Shown in pieces: positions 44,573-53,602 of a stretch of DNA of 64,000 bases. Origin of the DNA: Saccharicrinis sp963675435 (GTDB lineage: Bacteria; Bacteroidota; Bacteroidia; Bacteroidales; Marinilabiliaceae); contig OY776216.1 in NCBI GenBank assembly GCA_963675435.1, positions 5,518,001 to 5,582,000 on the forward strand. The letters run 5' to 3'. Each line of letters starts with the position of its first letter. Positions within the stretch are counted from its first letter, which is position 1. Below the pieces are notes generated by a model. The model saw only the letters and a program-made list of their open reading frames with translations. It ran no database searches and was not told the DNA's origin. The position numbers and the translations under genes were made by a program.

Positions 44573-46660
44573 ATGGCAACATTAGAGAGAATTAGAAATA
44601 AAGGCGGTATTCTAGTAGCCGTTGTTATTGGGCTTGCCTTATTTGCCTTTATCTTAGGTGACTTTTTAAAGAGAAATGGAGGAGGTAATCAAGCCAATAG
44701 CATAGAAGTAGGAGAAATAAACGGAACTACTATTACATATGCTGAATATCAAAACGAAATAGGTCAGGCCGAAGATTTCAGAAAGCTTCAAACAGGAACT
44801 AGTAGCTTGGATGAGAACACTCAATACCAAATCAGAAATCAGGTTTGGGAACAATTGGTTCAGGAAATCATTATGGGTGAAAAATTTGCAGATGCTGGTA
44901 TTGAAGTTAGTACTGAAGAGGTATTAGAAATGGCTACTGGTAAAAATGCACACCCTGCTATTCGTCAAATGTTTTCAGATCCTCAAACTGGCGTTTTTAA
45001 TCAGGCTGCTGTTATTAATTTCTTAAGAAACAGAAAAAAAGACCGAAACGCTAACTTGTATTGGGAATACATTAAAAAAGCTATTGTTAACGAAAAGCTA
45101 AACACAAAGTATGCAAATCTTTTCAGAAAAGGATTTTATACTACTCAAAACATGATTGAGAGTGAAGCTAATGCAAACCTTAGAACTGTTGATTTCGACT
45201 TTGTTGCTGTTAACTATAAGACTATACCTGATAGTACAATTGAAGTTTCAAATAGCGAAATCAAAGCATTTTATAACGATCATTTAGAGGATTACAAACA
45301 AGATGCGGAACGTACTATTGAATACATTTCATTTGCCGTTAATCCTTCGGATGAAGACAAACAACTTGCTGAAAAATGGATCACTGATACTAAAGAAGAA
45401 TTCTCTAATCCAGCTACTGATGCAGGTCAGTTTGTAACGATGAACTCTGATCTTCCATATGAAGATAAAAATCTTAAAGCTGAAGATTTAAGAATAACAA
45501 TCAAGGACTTTGTTGTAAACGGAAACGTTGGAGATGTATATGGACCTTACTTAGAAGATGAAACTTATAAATTAAGTCGTATTGTAAGTATTAAACAAAT
45601 GCCAGACTCGGTACGTGCTCGTCACATCTTAATTCAAGAGAAAAATCCTTCTACTGCAAATGCAATTGCTGACAGTTTAATCAACTTAATTAACAATGGC
45701 TCTGATTTTGCTGAGTTAGCCCGTAAAAACTCTAAAGATACAGGTTCTGCAATTAACGGTGGAGACTTGAACTGGTTCAAAGAAGGCATGATGGTTAAGC
45801 CATTCAACGATGCTTGTTTCAATGCAAAAAAAGGAGATATTTTAAAAGTTGAAACTCAGTTTGGTGTTCATATTATAAACATTCAAAATGTAGGTAAACC
45901 TGTTACTAAGTACAATGTTGCAACACTAGCCAGAGAAATCAAGTATAGTTCTAAAACATATCAACAAATTTACTCTGAGGCAAATAAATTTGCAGCAAAC
46001 AACAACACTGCTGATAAATTTATTGAAGCTATTAAAACTGAAAATCAAACACCTCGTTTTGCAACTTTGAAAGCTAACGACAGAAATGTAAGAGGTTTAG
46101 AAAACTCTCGTAGATTAGTGCAATGGGCATTTGAAGGAGATGTTAACGATATGTCGCCAACAATATACGAATTTGGAAATCAATTTGTAATTGCAGTTAT
46201 TACTGATGCAAAAGAAGAAGGCTATCAACCAGTTAATGATGTTGCTTCAAGAATAAAATCACTAATTGCAAAAGATAAAAAAGCTGAGATTATCATGAAG
46301 AAATTTGTTGATAATACTAAAACCAGTCAAAGTTTATCTTCTTTAGCTCAAAAAATGGAAAGCACAGTTCAATCTGCAGCTAACATCAATTTTGCTTCAT
46401 ATCAAGTTACAGGCGCAGGTTTTGAACCAGCTTTAATTGGACTTGCAACAAATGCTGAAGTAGACCAAATCTCAATTCCTGTAAAAGGAAACAGAGGTGT
46501 ATATGTTGTTAAAGTAACTTCTGAAACTGTTGCAGAAACTGCAGATTTAGAAGCTGCAAAAAGAACCTTAACTCAAAGTAACGAGTACAAAGTTCGCTCT
46601 TTAAATACTGCAATTCGTGAAGAATCTGAAATTACAGACAACAGAGCAAAATACTTCTAA
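44573..46660 (+). CDS. Peptidyl-prolyl cis-trans isomerase, PpiD/SurA-like
   Basis: 695 residues. A single N-terminal membrane helix (about 11-30, ILVAVVIGLALFAFILGDFL) anchors a periplasmic chaperone, as in PpiD. A SurA_N-like helical region follows, then a parvulin-type rotamase domain (about 340-440; VRARHILIQ, DFAELARKNSKDTGSAINGGDLNWF, VETQFGVHIINI), and a second degenerate PPIase-like segment nearer the C-terminus. Such proteins help fold outer-membrane proteins. A terminator follows 26 bp after the stop. A -7-like TATATTCG lies at 44525-44532, about 40 nt before the start. Confidence 0.88.
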   Translation: MATLERIRNKGGILVAVVIGLALFAFILGDFLKRNGGGNQANSIEVGEINGTTITYAEYQNEIGQAEDFRKLQTGTSSLDENTQYQIRNQVWEQLVQEIIMGEKFADAGIEVSTEEVLEMATGKNAHPAIRQMFSDPQTGVFNQAAVINFLRNRKKDRNANLYWEYIKKAIVNEKLNTKYANLFRKGFYTTQNMIESEANANLRTVDFDFVAVNYKTIPDSTIEVSNSEIKAFYNDHLEDYKQDAERTIEYISFAVNPSDEDKQLAEKWITDTKEEFSNPATDAGQFVTMNSDLPYEDKNLKAEDLRITIKDFVVNGNVGDVYGPYLEDETYKLSRIVSIKQMPDSVRARHILIQEKNPSTANAIADSLINLINNGSDFAELARKNSKDTGSAINGGDLNWFKEGMMVKPFNDACFNAKKGDILKVETQFGVHIINIQNVGKPVTKYNVATLAREIKYSSKTYQQIYSEANKFAANNNTADKFIEAIKTENQTPRFATLKANDRNVRGLENSRRLVQWAFEGDVNDMSPTIYEFGNQFVIAVITDAKEEGYQPVNDVASRIKSLIAKDKKAEIIMKKFVDNTKTSQSLSSLAQKMESTVQSAANINFASYQVTGAGFEPALIGLATNAEVDQISIPVKGNRGVYVVKVTSETVAETADLEAAKRTLTQSNEYKVRSLNTAIREESEITDNRAKYF

Positions 46661-46686
46661 GATATATTTATACCATAATATAATGC

Positions 46687-46717
46687 AAAAGCAGCCTCAT
46701 ATGAGACTGCTTTTTTT
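46687..46717 (+). terminator. Rho-independent terminator after parvulin gene
   Basis: AAGCAG-C-CTCAT/ATGAG-A-CTGCTT hairpin with almost no loop, followed by T7. Confidence 0.85.
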
Positions 46718-46867
46718 ATTTGAACATCTTATACTTGTGTGAATTTGTAACTCGTTTCTCAAACCTATTATCTAATTGAATTGTAAGCGTCTCCACAATG
46801 GCGTATAGTTTTATGTGATAAAACTTTGAAGCTTTGTATCCATATTTCTCACATCAAAGGATACATT

Positions 46868-47230
46868 ATGATTTTTAATTTCACAGAGGATACACGTTTT
46901 TACTTTTTTTGCGAGCCAGTCGACATGCGAAAAGGAATTCATTCACTTTATCACCTGGTAAAAATATCAGGAAATATGAATGCGCTCAATGGCGATGGGT
47001 ATGTCTTCATTGGCAAGACACGTAAATCTATCAAGGTACTACGATGGCAAAGGGAAGGATTTGTTCTTTATAACAAAAAGCTGGAATTAGGATGTTATAC
47101 GCTACCACAACAACTAAGAAAAGGTGCTTTTATTGAGCTTGAACATGATATTTTAGACAAAATGGTTAATGCCATAAAACACAAAAGCAGCTCTAACGAA
47201 TTACGGATAAAAGCCCAGTTAACTCTTTGA
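46868..47230 (+). CDS. tnpB: IS66 accessory protein TnpB
   Basis: The start at 46868 (MIFNFTEDTRFYFFCEPVDM) is chosen over the ATG-like start at 46826 because TnpB proteins begin close to this motif. The family signature EPVDMRKGIHSLYHLV and the WQREGFVLYNKKLELG block are clear. 120 residues, like the TnpB proteins of the other IS66 type, but with clearly different sequence. Confidence 0.88.
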   Translation: MIFNFTEDTRFYFFCEPVDMRKGIHSLYHLVKISGNMNALNGDGYVFIGKTRKSIKVLRWQREGFVLYNKKLELGCYTLPQQLRKGAFIELEHDILDKMVNAIKHKSSSNELRIKAQLTL

Positions 47231-47304
47231 TATAGAGAGATTAAAGATGGAAGATAGTATGATTTTCTTATGGTAAAACCGCACTATTTTTGTATCTTTA
47301 TGTC

Positions 47305-48753
47305 ATGACAGACAAGGAGTTAGTGGCTTTTTTTAAGGAGCAAAATGCAAAGTTAATGAGTACCGTAGAAGAACTTACTAAAGAGTTGACTGCGTTAAAA
47401 GCAGCGATTCTGGAGAAGGATAAAGGTGCTGAAAAGCTGAAGCGCTTTGCACAGATTAACCTTCCTAAAAATACCGAAAAACGCAAGAATACAACATCTG
47501 TACCTGCGAATACACCTAAGGCTCCTACTCCCAAACAAAGAGGTAATAATGGAGCCAAAAGAAAAGTATATGATAATATCGAAGAGCTTGTAGAAGATGT
47601 TATGCCTTCCGATGCTAGCTTTGACGAAAAGGCTGACGTTTACCTGTTTTATCGCGATGTGATAAGGTATGAGTATATTCCACCCCGTCTTATCAAACAT
47701 ATTTACCACTGTAAAAAATATAGAATGGGCGATGATTTTTTCGAAGGCAAAGCCCCTATGACACCTTTCATGAATTCTAATTTTGACAGTTCATTGCTGG
47801 CACACCTGATTCAACAAAGATATGTGTACGGCTTACCAGTTGAACGCATCATGAAATACCTAAATGAGATGGGCATTGACATTCCAAAGGCAACCACTCA
47901 TGGATTAATTGAAAAATCAGCAGGGTTACTTGATAGATTAATGCCAGTACTCAAAAATGCTATTTTAGCTGATTCCTACATTCATTTTGATGAAACCTAC
48001 CACACTATATTAGGTGGTGATAAAGGAAGTCGCAAGGGTTATTTTTGGAGTGCTTTTTCTCACCAAAACGATTTAATACAGTTCATTTATGAAAGTGGTT
48101 CACGAAGTAAGACGGTCTTCACTAATTATCTACCGAAGGATTATAAAGGTGTTGTACAGACTGATGGATATAGTTCATACAAAGTTTTAGAAGGATGGGA
48201 TTATCCCAAAGCAATACGCTTAGGTTGTGTTCAACATTGCAAAAGAAAATTTATAGAGATCGGGGAACAACCCGAAGCTCTCGAAGTTATTAACCTATAC
48301 AATCAATTTTATAGTATCCGAAAGAAAAAACCAAAAGAAAAATGGAAAGAAGCTTCGCTAAAAGTATATATGAAGTTAGAAAAGAAACTCAGGGATATAG
48401 AAAAAGATCCTGAGATATTGCAGAACCACATATTAGCTAAAGCTACAGCTTACTGTCTGAATGAATTAGAGTCCATTTACAACATTATCATATCTACCGA
48501 ATACGATCTGGACAATAATATAATTGAACGACCTATGCGCTATATCAGCATTAGTCGTCGTAATTCGCTTTTTTGTGGTTCTAATGCTGGTGCCAGTAGA
48601 ACTGCTATTCTTTATTCTCTAGCTATTTCATGCAGATTGAATAATATAAATACATTTTCCTATTTCAAGGATGTAATGCAGCGTTTGGCAGAAAGTCCAA
48701 AGATGACAAGTGAACAAATCCGAAACCTACTTCCAGATAGATGGGCTGAATAA
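47305..48753 (+). CDS. tnpC: IS66 family transposase TnpC
   Basis: About 482 residues from ATG at 47305 (MTDKELVAFFKEQ). It has an N-terminal coiled coil (about 5-50), a lysine-rich linker, then the DDE core: D in IHFDETYHT, D in VQTDGYSSYK and E in NNIIERPMRYISISRRNSLFCGS. The C-terminal IS66_C motif (NTFSYFKDVMQRL) is present. It appears intact. There is no tnpA upstream, matching the two-gene IS66 subgroup found in many Bacteroidota. Confidence 0.9.
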   Translation: MTDKELVAFFKEQNAKLMSTVEELTKELTALKAAILEKDKGAEKLKRFAQINLPKNTEKRKNTTSVPANTPKAPTPKQRGNNGAKRKVYDNIEELVEDVMPSDASFDEKADVYLFYRDVIRYEYIPPRLIKHIYHCKKYRMGDDFFEGKAPMTPFMNSNFDSSLLAHLIQQRYVYGLPVERIMKYLNEMGIDIPKATTHGLIEKSAGLLDRLMPVLKNAILADSYIHFDETYHTILGGDKGSRKGYFWSAFSHQNDLIQFIYESGSRSKTVFTNYLPKDYKGVVQTDGYSSYKVLEGWDYPKAIRLGCVQHCKRKFIEIGEQPEALEVINLYNQFYSIRKKKPKEKWKEASLKVYMKLEKKLRDIEKDPEILQNHILAKATAYCLNELESIYNIIISTEYDLDNNIIERPMRYISISRRNSLFCGSNAGASRTAILYSLAISCRLNNINTFSYFKDVMQRLAESPKMTSEQIRNLLPDRWAE

Positions 48754-48757
48754 AAGT

Positions 48758-48802
48758 AAAAAACGCCCCATCAAATTAATAAATCTGATGGGGCATTTTT
48801 TT
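48758..48802. terminator. Bidirectional terminator at end of the IS66 element
   Basis: GCCCCATCA (48765-48773) pairs with TGATGGGGC (48786-48794), with an A-run before and a T7 after, so it can terminate in both directions. It lies 5 bp after tnpC and before a nine-G homopolymer (48806-48814). Confidence 0.85.
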
Positions 48803-48831
48803 GAAGGGGGGGGGTATGCGGAGACGGTTAC

Positions 48832-49287
48832 ATTGAATTACAGAATGCTGAATTAGTCAATATTCTTGAAACAATTTTAGGGAAATACAAAACCTGCCAA
48901 AATCATCAACATGAGACCATATTAACCTACAGGACGGTTATAAAAACTACAGGACAGAACTATTTAATTACAGGAAGATATTTTAAACTTACAGGAGTCA
49001 TTTAATATCCATTATTTGGGATTTTCAACCTACTGGTCTGCCATTATTATTCTACAGAACGGCTTCAAACTCTAATATTATTAATAAAAAACTTCAGGAA
49101 AGTATTTTAAATAATCTAACTTTAAATGAACGAATTTATAGTCTCTATGATTTTCAAGTATTAATTTCCATTTTTGTGAATATGGTGCATTTCGGCCCCT
49201 GAATATATATCATATATATGATAATTTGTTTAACTTTAATAATACTTCAAAACAAACTTCCATTGGTAATTCCAGTTTATACGGCAT
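48832..49287. other. Intergenic region with phased repeat
   Basis: No gene with a start codon was found. A frame continues from the left flank of the IS (removing it) through ELQNAELVNILETILGKYK to a stop near 49005, about 70 codons, but has no ATG and no recognised family. The region contains the 21-bp-periodic YTACAGGA repeat described separately. Confidence 0.45.
48927..49061. repeat. YTACAGGA repeats with ~21-bp periodicity
   Basis: CTACAGGA or TTACAGGA occurs at 48927, 48947, 48968 and 48989 (spacing 20, 21, 21). Degenerate units continue the phase at 49030 (CTACTGGT) and 49052 (CTACAGAA), while the position near 49010 is blank. The first and last units also share the following CGG.. 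bases (GGACGGTTATAAA and GAACGGCTTCAAA). It looks like a decaying tandem repeat or a set of phased protein-binding sites. Confidence 0.55.
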
Positions 49288-49317
49288 AAAAAAAAGGAGA
49301 CTTACAATAAGCCTCCC
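49288..49317 (-). terminator. Terminator of the dcw/yqeY transcript
   Basis: On the minus strand GGAGGCTT/AAGTCTCC form a hairpin with a 5-nt loop followed by T8. It lies 26 bp after the yqeY stop codon and probably ends the long division-cluster transcript. Confidence 0.8.
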
Positions 49318-49343
49318 TAGTAACCCGAATCAAAACAAAATTG

Positions 49344-49796
49344 TTATGCGCTTAATATCTTTTTAACAGCATCTGCAATTTCTTTTCCATCTGCTTTTCC
49401 ACCTAACTCTTTAGATGCCATCCCCATTACTCTACCCATTTCTTTTATCGATTGAGCGCCTGATTTTTCAACAATTGCAGCAACCAATTCTTCTAATTTT
49501 TCACCTGTAATTTGCTCTGGTAGAAATCGAGAAATAACTTCAGCTTCACTATTTTCTTTTTCAGCCAAATCTTCACGACCTTGTTCTGCAAATATTGCTG
49601 CAGCATCTTTACGTTGCTTCACCATTTTCTGAAGTATTTTGAAACCAGCTTCTTCAGCTAATTTATCCCCTGCTCCTTTTGCTGTATTTGCTTCTATTAA
49701 CTCTTTTTTAATACCTCTTAGAGCCTCTAAAGAAACTCTATCTTTGGCTTTCATTGCAGCCTTTATTTCTTCTGTAATCTGATTTAATAAACTCAT
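49344..49796 (-). CDS. GatB/YqeY domain protein
   Basis: 150 residues, full length for YqeY. The family shares its domain with the C-terminal part of the GatB subunit of tRNA amidotransferase, and may bind tRNA; its role is unknown. Typical features: LLNQITEEIKAAMKAKDRVSLEALRGIKKEL at the start, EAEVISRFLPEQITGEKLEELV and the closing GRVMGMASKELGGKADGKEIADAVKKIL. It lies 44 bp downstream of ftsZ, and no promoter is seen in between, so it is likely the last gene of the cluster. Confidence 0.9.
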   Translation of the reverse strand: MSLLNQITEEIKAAMKAKDRVSLEALRGIKKELIEANTAKGAGDKLAEEAGFKILQKMVKQRKDAAAIFAEQGREDLAEKENSEAEVISRFLPEQITGEKLEELVAAIVEKSGAQSIKEMGRVMGMASKELGGKADGKEIADAVKKILSA

Positions 49797-49840
49797 TATA
49801 TTTGTCTGTATTTAAACGTCATTTTTTAAAGGCAGAGGAT

Positions 49841-51337
49841 CTAATCTACATTATCGTGCAAATAAGGATTGTCTCTTACTATTTTTGTCTTCCCATCTTT
49901 CCCTTCCGAAATGGTAAACCTTGAAACTTTATAATCCTCTTCTTGTTCCTGCACTGGATTTATTTTTACTTTTTTCCTTTTATAGGCAGGAACATTTTCT
50001 AATCTTTCAATATAACGATCATCTTCCATATCTTCAGGAGTAATACTAAAACGCTCTCCAATACCGGCAACTATTTTACCCCTCTGATACTGTCCTCCAG
50101 AAATAATTTCAGGTTCTTCTACCTCCTTTTTCTTAGAAGATGATTTATAGAACTTATTTATTCTTTCCTCTTTGGCTCTTTCTAGTTCATCAAAATCAAT
50201 AACCCTACTATTACTTTCCTCCGTTTCTCTACTTCCTTCATCTAAATCAAGAACTATTGGTTCTTCATCTTCACTATTAAAACTTTCTTCTTTAATTTCG
50301 GATTCTCCATCTAATGAAAATCGTTGAACTTTAGGTTCATTTCTCTGTGAAAATTCAGCAATATTCCGGGTATTAAAACCAGTGGCAATGATGGTTACAT
50401 TTACTTGATCTTCAAGAATTGAATCAGAGCCTGTACCCCAAATTATAGAAGCACTGGCTCCCACAGTATCCTGAACAAAATCAGTTACTTCACCTACTTC
50501 ATCCATTGTAATTTCATCAACTCCAGAAGTAATATTAAGTAAGATATTTTTAGCTCCTCGTATATCATTACTATTCAATAACGGCGACTCTAACGCCTGC
50601 TGTATAGCCAATAAAGCTCTATTTTCTCCTGAAGCAGAAGAACTACCCATTATAGCAACTCCACTATCTTTCATCACTGTTTCAACATCAGCGAAGTCAA
50701 CGTTTATATAGCCATGAACAGTTATAATTTCAGCAATTCCCTTTGCAGCGGTTGAAAGTACGTCATCAGCTTTTGAGAAGGCATTTGAAAGTTTCAAATC
50801 ACCATACATTTCTCTGAGCTTTTCATTATTTATCACCAACAAGGAATCTACATTTTTCTCCATTTCTGCAATTCCATCCAGAGCTTGATTAATCCTTAAT
50901 TTTCCTTCAAACCTAAAGGGAATTGTTACAATACCTACAGTTAAGATACCAAGATCGCGAGCAGCTTTTGCTATTATTGGAGCTGCTCCAGTTCCTGTTC
51001 CTCCTCCCATACCGGCGGTAATAAACACCATACGGGTATTATCCTGTAGTACTTTCTCTATATCTGAAAGATTTTCTATTGCGGATTGTTTTCCTTTCTC
51101 CGGTTTATTCCCTGCCCCTCGCCCTTCTGTTAGAGACTCTCCAAGCTGAATTTTAACAGGTACAGGACTACTCTCTAATGCTTGAGCATCTGTATTACAA
51201 ACCAGGAAATTCACATCTTTTATGCCCTGATTGAACATGTGATTTACAGCATTACTACCACCTCCACCTACTCCTATTACCTTAATAATGCAGCTTTGGC
51301 TTTGAGGCATTTCAAAACTCATCAAATCATCATTCAT
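49841..51337 (-). CDS. ftsZ: Cell division protein FtsZ
   Basis: 498 residues. The tubulin-like GTPase domain (about 15-330) has the IKVIGVGGGGSNAVNHM start and the tubulin signature GGGTGTGAAP; the T7 loop region is LRINQALDGIAEME. Unlike the ~380-residue E. coli protein it has a long, acidic and basic, low-complexity linker (about 335-480). The conserved tail NPYLHDNVD is the Bacteroidota form of the FtsA-binding C-terminal peptide. FtsZ polymerises into the division ring, tethered by FtsA from the gene directly upstream (37 bp). Confidence 0.96.
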   Translation of the reverse strand: MNDDLMSFEMPQSQSCIIKVIGVGGGGSNAVNHMFNQGIKDVNFLVCNTDAQALESSPVPVKIQLGESLTEGRGAGNKPEKGKQSAIENLSDIEKVLQDNTRMVFITAGMGGGTGTGAAPIIAKAARDLGILTVGIVTIPFRFEGKLRINQALDGIAEMEKNVDSLLVINNEKLREMYGDLKLSNAFSKADDVLSTAAKGIAEIITVHGYINVDFADVETVMKDSGVAIMGSSSASGENRALLAIQQALESPLLNSNDIRGAKNILLNITSGVDEITMDEVGEVTDFVQDTVGASASIIWGTGSDSILEDQVNVTIIATGFNTRNIAEFSQRNEPKVQRFSLDGESEIKEESFNSEDEEPIVLDLDEGSRETEESNSRVIDFDELERAKEERINKFYKSSSKKKEVEEPEIISGGQYQRGKIVAGIGERFSITPEDMEDDRYIERLENVPAYKRKKVKINPVQEQEEDYKVSRFTISEGKDGKTKIVRDNPYLHDNVD

Positions 51338-51374
51338 GTAAACTTTCTTTTCTTTGGTTTATCATATTGCGAAA

Positions 51375-52721
51375 TTACATTTCAACATCCTTCTCGTCAA
51401 AAATTCCGGCAAATGTTTTCTTTATATTTCCAAAAAGATCTCCTGTATACTCTGTTTTATCTTTTTTCTTCTTCTCCTTTTCTTTTTTAACAGATGATGA
51501 TTTAGGCGTTTTTTCAACATCTTCTTCAAACTCTCCAGGAAACAATTCCTGTTCTACAACTGATTTAACCGGATTTTCAATCGCAGTTAACAACAGTCCT
51601 ATACTTGTTGAATACATTGGTTTCCCAGCTTCTTCAACTTCTTGAGTATTGATATACTTATTTGGTAAACCTAATCTAACTTCAAGTCCGGTTCTATATT
51701 TTACTAACTGCGGAAGACGCTTCAACAAAGCTCCCCCTCCAGTAATAACAATACCTGCACCTAACTTATCATATAATTTTGAAGCTTCAATTTGGTAAAT
51801 CACATAATCAATGATTTCTTCCATTCGAGCCTGAATAATATATGATAAAGATTTAAAAGAAATTTCTTTTGGTTCCCAACCTTCAATTCCAGGGATTGTA
51901 ACCACCATATCCTCCCTTTCTAAATCTCCTAAAGCCGAACCAAATTGTGTTTTTAAAGATTCTGCCTGCTTTTGTAGCACTGCACAACCTTCCTTAACAT
52001 CTAAAGTAACAACATTTCCACCAAGAGGAATAACAGCAGTATGCTGAATCACTCCATCATAAAAGATAGCAACATCAGTTGTTCCTCCACCAATATCAAC
52101 TAGAACAACACCGGCCTCTTTCTCCTCTTCTGTCAAAACTGCACGTGCAGAGGCCATTGGCTCTAAAAACAATTGATTTAGTTTTAGACCAACTCTGTTT
52201 ATACACTTTTCAATATTGTTTACAGAAGCTACACGTCCTAATACAATATGATAATTTCCTTCTAACCTGCGTCCTGACATTCCAACCGGATTTCTAACTC
52301 CAGCTTCATTATCAACCACATAATCCTGAGGAAATACATGTAATATATTTTCACCTGCTTCAAGAGGAATTTTATAGTTATCCTTATATAAATGATCTAC
52401 ATCAAACTGGGTAATTTCCAGATTGGTTTCAATATAACGATATCCTCTATTCTGCAAACTCTTAATATGCTGACCTGCGATACCAACATACACATCATAA
52501 AGCTTTACACCGTATTTTGATTCAAGATTAAAAACGACATCTTTTATCGCATTTACAGTTTCTTCAATATTAAGAACTACCCCCCGTTTAACACCTGTTG
52601 ATGGCACTTTTTCAATACCTACAACATGCAATTTTCCATTGTCATCTTTGTGTCCAACAACAGCTACAATTTTGGTGGTTCCTATGTCTATAGCAGCAAT
52701 TAAATTGGATTGGTTATTCAT
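51375..52721 (-). CDS. ftsA: Cell division protein FtsA
   Basis: 448 residues of the actin/Hsp70 superfamily. Phosphate-binding AIDIGTTKIVAVVG (about 10-23), second phosphate loop VDIGGGTTDVAIF and the adenosine motif IVITGGGALLKRL are visible. The C-terminal ~50 residues are lysine- and glutamate-rich (KKEKEKKKKDKTE) and end with IKKTFAGIFDEKDVEM, an amphipathic membrane-targeting helix. It anchors FtsZ to the membrane. It lies 7 bp downstream of ftsQ. Confidence 0.95.
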   Translation of the reverse strand: MNNQSNLIAAIDIGTTKIVAVVGHKDDNGKLHVVGIEKVPSTGVKRGVVLNIEETVNAIKDVVFNLESKYGVKLYDVYVGIAGQHIKSLQNRGYRYIETNLEITQFDVDHLYKDNYKIPLEAGENILHVFPQDYVVDNEAGVRNPVGMSGRRLEGNYHIVLGRVASVNNIEKCINRVGLKLNQLFLEPMASARAVLTEEEKEAGVVLVDIGGGTTDVAIFYDGVIQHTAVIPLGGNVVTLDVKEGCAVLQKQAESLKTQFGSALGDLEREDMVVTIPGIEGWEPKEISFKSLSYIIQARMEEIIDYVIYQIEASKLYDKLGAGIVITGGGALLKRLPQLVKYRTGLEVRLGLPNKYINTQEVEEAGKPMYSTSIGLLLTAIENPVKSVVEQELFPGEFEEDVEKTPKSSSVKKEKEKKKKDKTEYTGDLFGNIKKTFAGIFDEKDVEM

Positions 52722-52728
52722 TATATTA

Positions 52729-53475
52729 TTATTTTGTACAGATTATTTGACCTTCATATTTTAAACTAATCTCTTTGTAATTATTCCATTCCCGAGGGTG
52801 AAGACCATCGGTATACAAAGCATATAAATTTCTCATCTTTATAGAATAATTCTCAAGTGATCCTAAATAAACAATTTGATCACCTACACGGGGAGCCAAA
52901 GAAAACTCACCATTTTGCTCAACATATATTTGTTCTATCTGCGCATTCCAAAAAGGATTATCATTAATAAAACGGGCAAATTCCACAACTTCATTTAAAC
53001 TATCCAACTTATTAACATGGCCGCTTAAAACCAAGGTATGAGATGCGTATTGATCAAACAAAGTCATTTTATTTCCATTCTCATCCAAATAAAATGAATC
53101 GTAACCAGAAAACACTCTTAACAATGGTTTTTTCTGACCGATGAAAACATTTAAATTTCCACCAATGGTATAATATGCTTCACATTCATTAATTGCTTCA
53201 TGTTTTCCAAGAAATGTTTCTATTTCTTCACAATCAATATCTTCAATAGCACCCCCGAGTAAACGTGGATACTTGTTCAATAAAACACTACGAATTTGTT
53301 CTGAAGTTACAAACTGATAATTAGCACTATCTCTAACCACAACCTGAACCTGAGAACAAACAACTTTACTCTTTCCCTGTGAAATAAATGAAAAAACCAC
53401 CGGAAAAAATGCCAGTAATAATACCCACAATATGATATTTTTAATTTTCTTTATTTTCATCTCGAAAAAGCTCAC
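52729..53475 (-). CDS. ftsQ: Cell division protein FtsQ/DivIB
   Basis: 248 residues: a short basic cytoplasmic tail, one membrane helix (about 11-29, IILWVLLLAFFPVVFSFI), a POTRA-like region (about 40-110, FVTSEQIRSVLLNKYPRL...HEAINECEAYY) and a beta-rich FtsQ domain. Sequence conservation is weak as usual in Bacteroidota; position between murC and ftsA supports the call. It links early and late divisome proteins (FtsB/FtsL). A 127-bp gap separates it from murC, the largest in the cluster, and might hold an internal promoter. Confidence 0.88.
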   Translation of the reverse strand: MSFFEMKIKKIKNIILWVLLLAFFPVVFSFISQGKSKVVCSQVQVVVRDSANYQFVTSEQIRSVLLNKYPRLLGGAIEDIDCEEIETFLGKHEAINECEAYYTIGGNLNVFIGQKKPLLRVFSGYDSFYLDENGNKMTLFDQYASHTLVLSGHVNKLDSLNEVVEFARFINDNPFWNAQIEQIYVEQNGEFSLAPRVGDQIVYLGSLENYSIKMRNLYALYTDGLHPREWNNYKEISLKYEGQIICTK

Positions 53476-53602
53476 TTTAAATCCATTAAATATAAATCTA
53501 TTAACAAACTATCCATAATCACCCATCCCTTATTTATAAACATTTACCAAATAATTATTAACTATTTATTAAAAATACATTCCAGTATTTGTAAACACTT
53601 TT

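Larger units (their letters stand above)
46783..48831 (+). mobile_element. IS66-family insertion sequence, second type (tnpB-tnpC, no tnpA)
   Basis: The element is 2049 bp. The left end is GTAAGCGTCTCCACAATGG and the right end read inward is GTAACCGTCTCCGCATACC, good IS66-type inverted repeats. It is flanked by a perfect 8-bp duplication ATTGAATT (46775-46782 and 48832-48839). It is unrelated at the nucleotide level to the IS66 copies near the rRNA operons and lacks tnpA. Confidence 0.92.

Noticed and set aside
48806..48814. Nine-G homopolymer considered as a phase-variation tract
   Set aside because: It lies outside any coding region, between an IS terminator and the IS right end, so slippage would not switch a gene.
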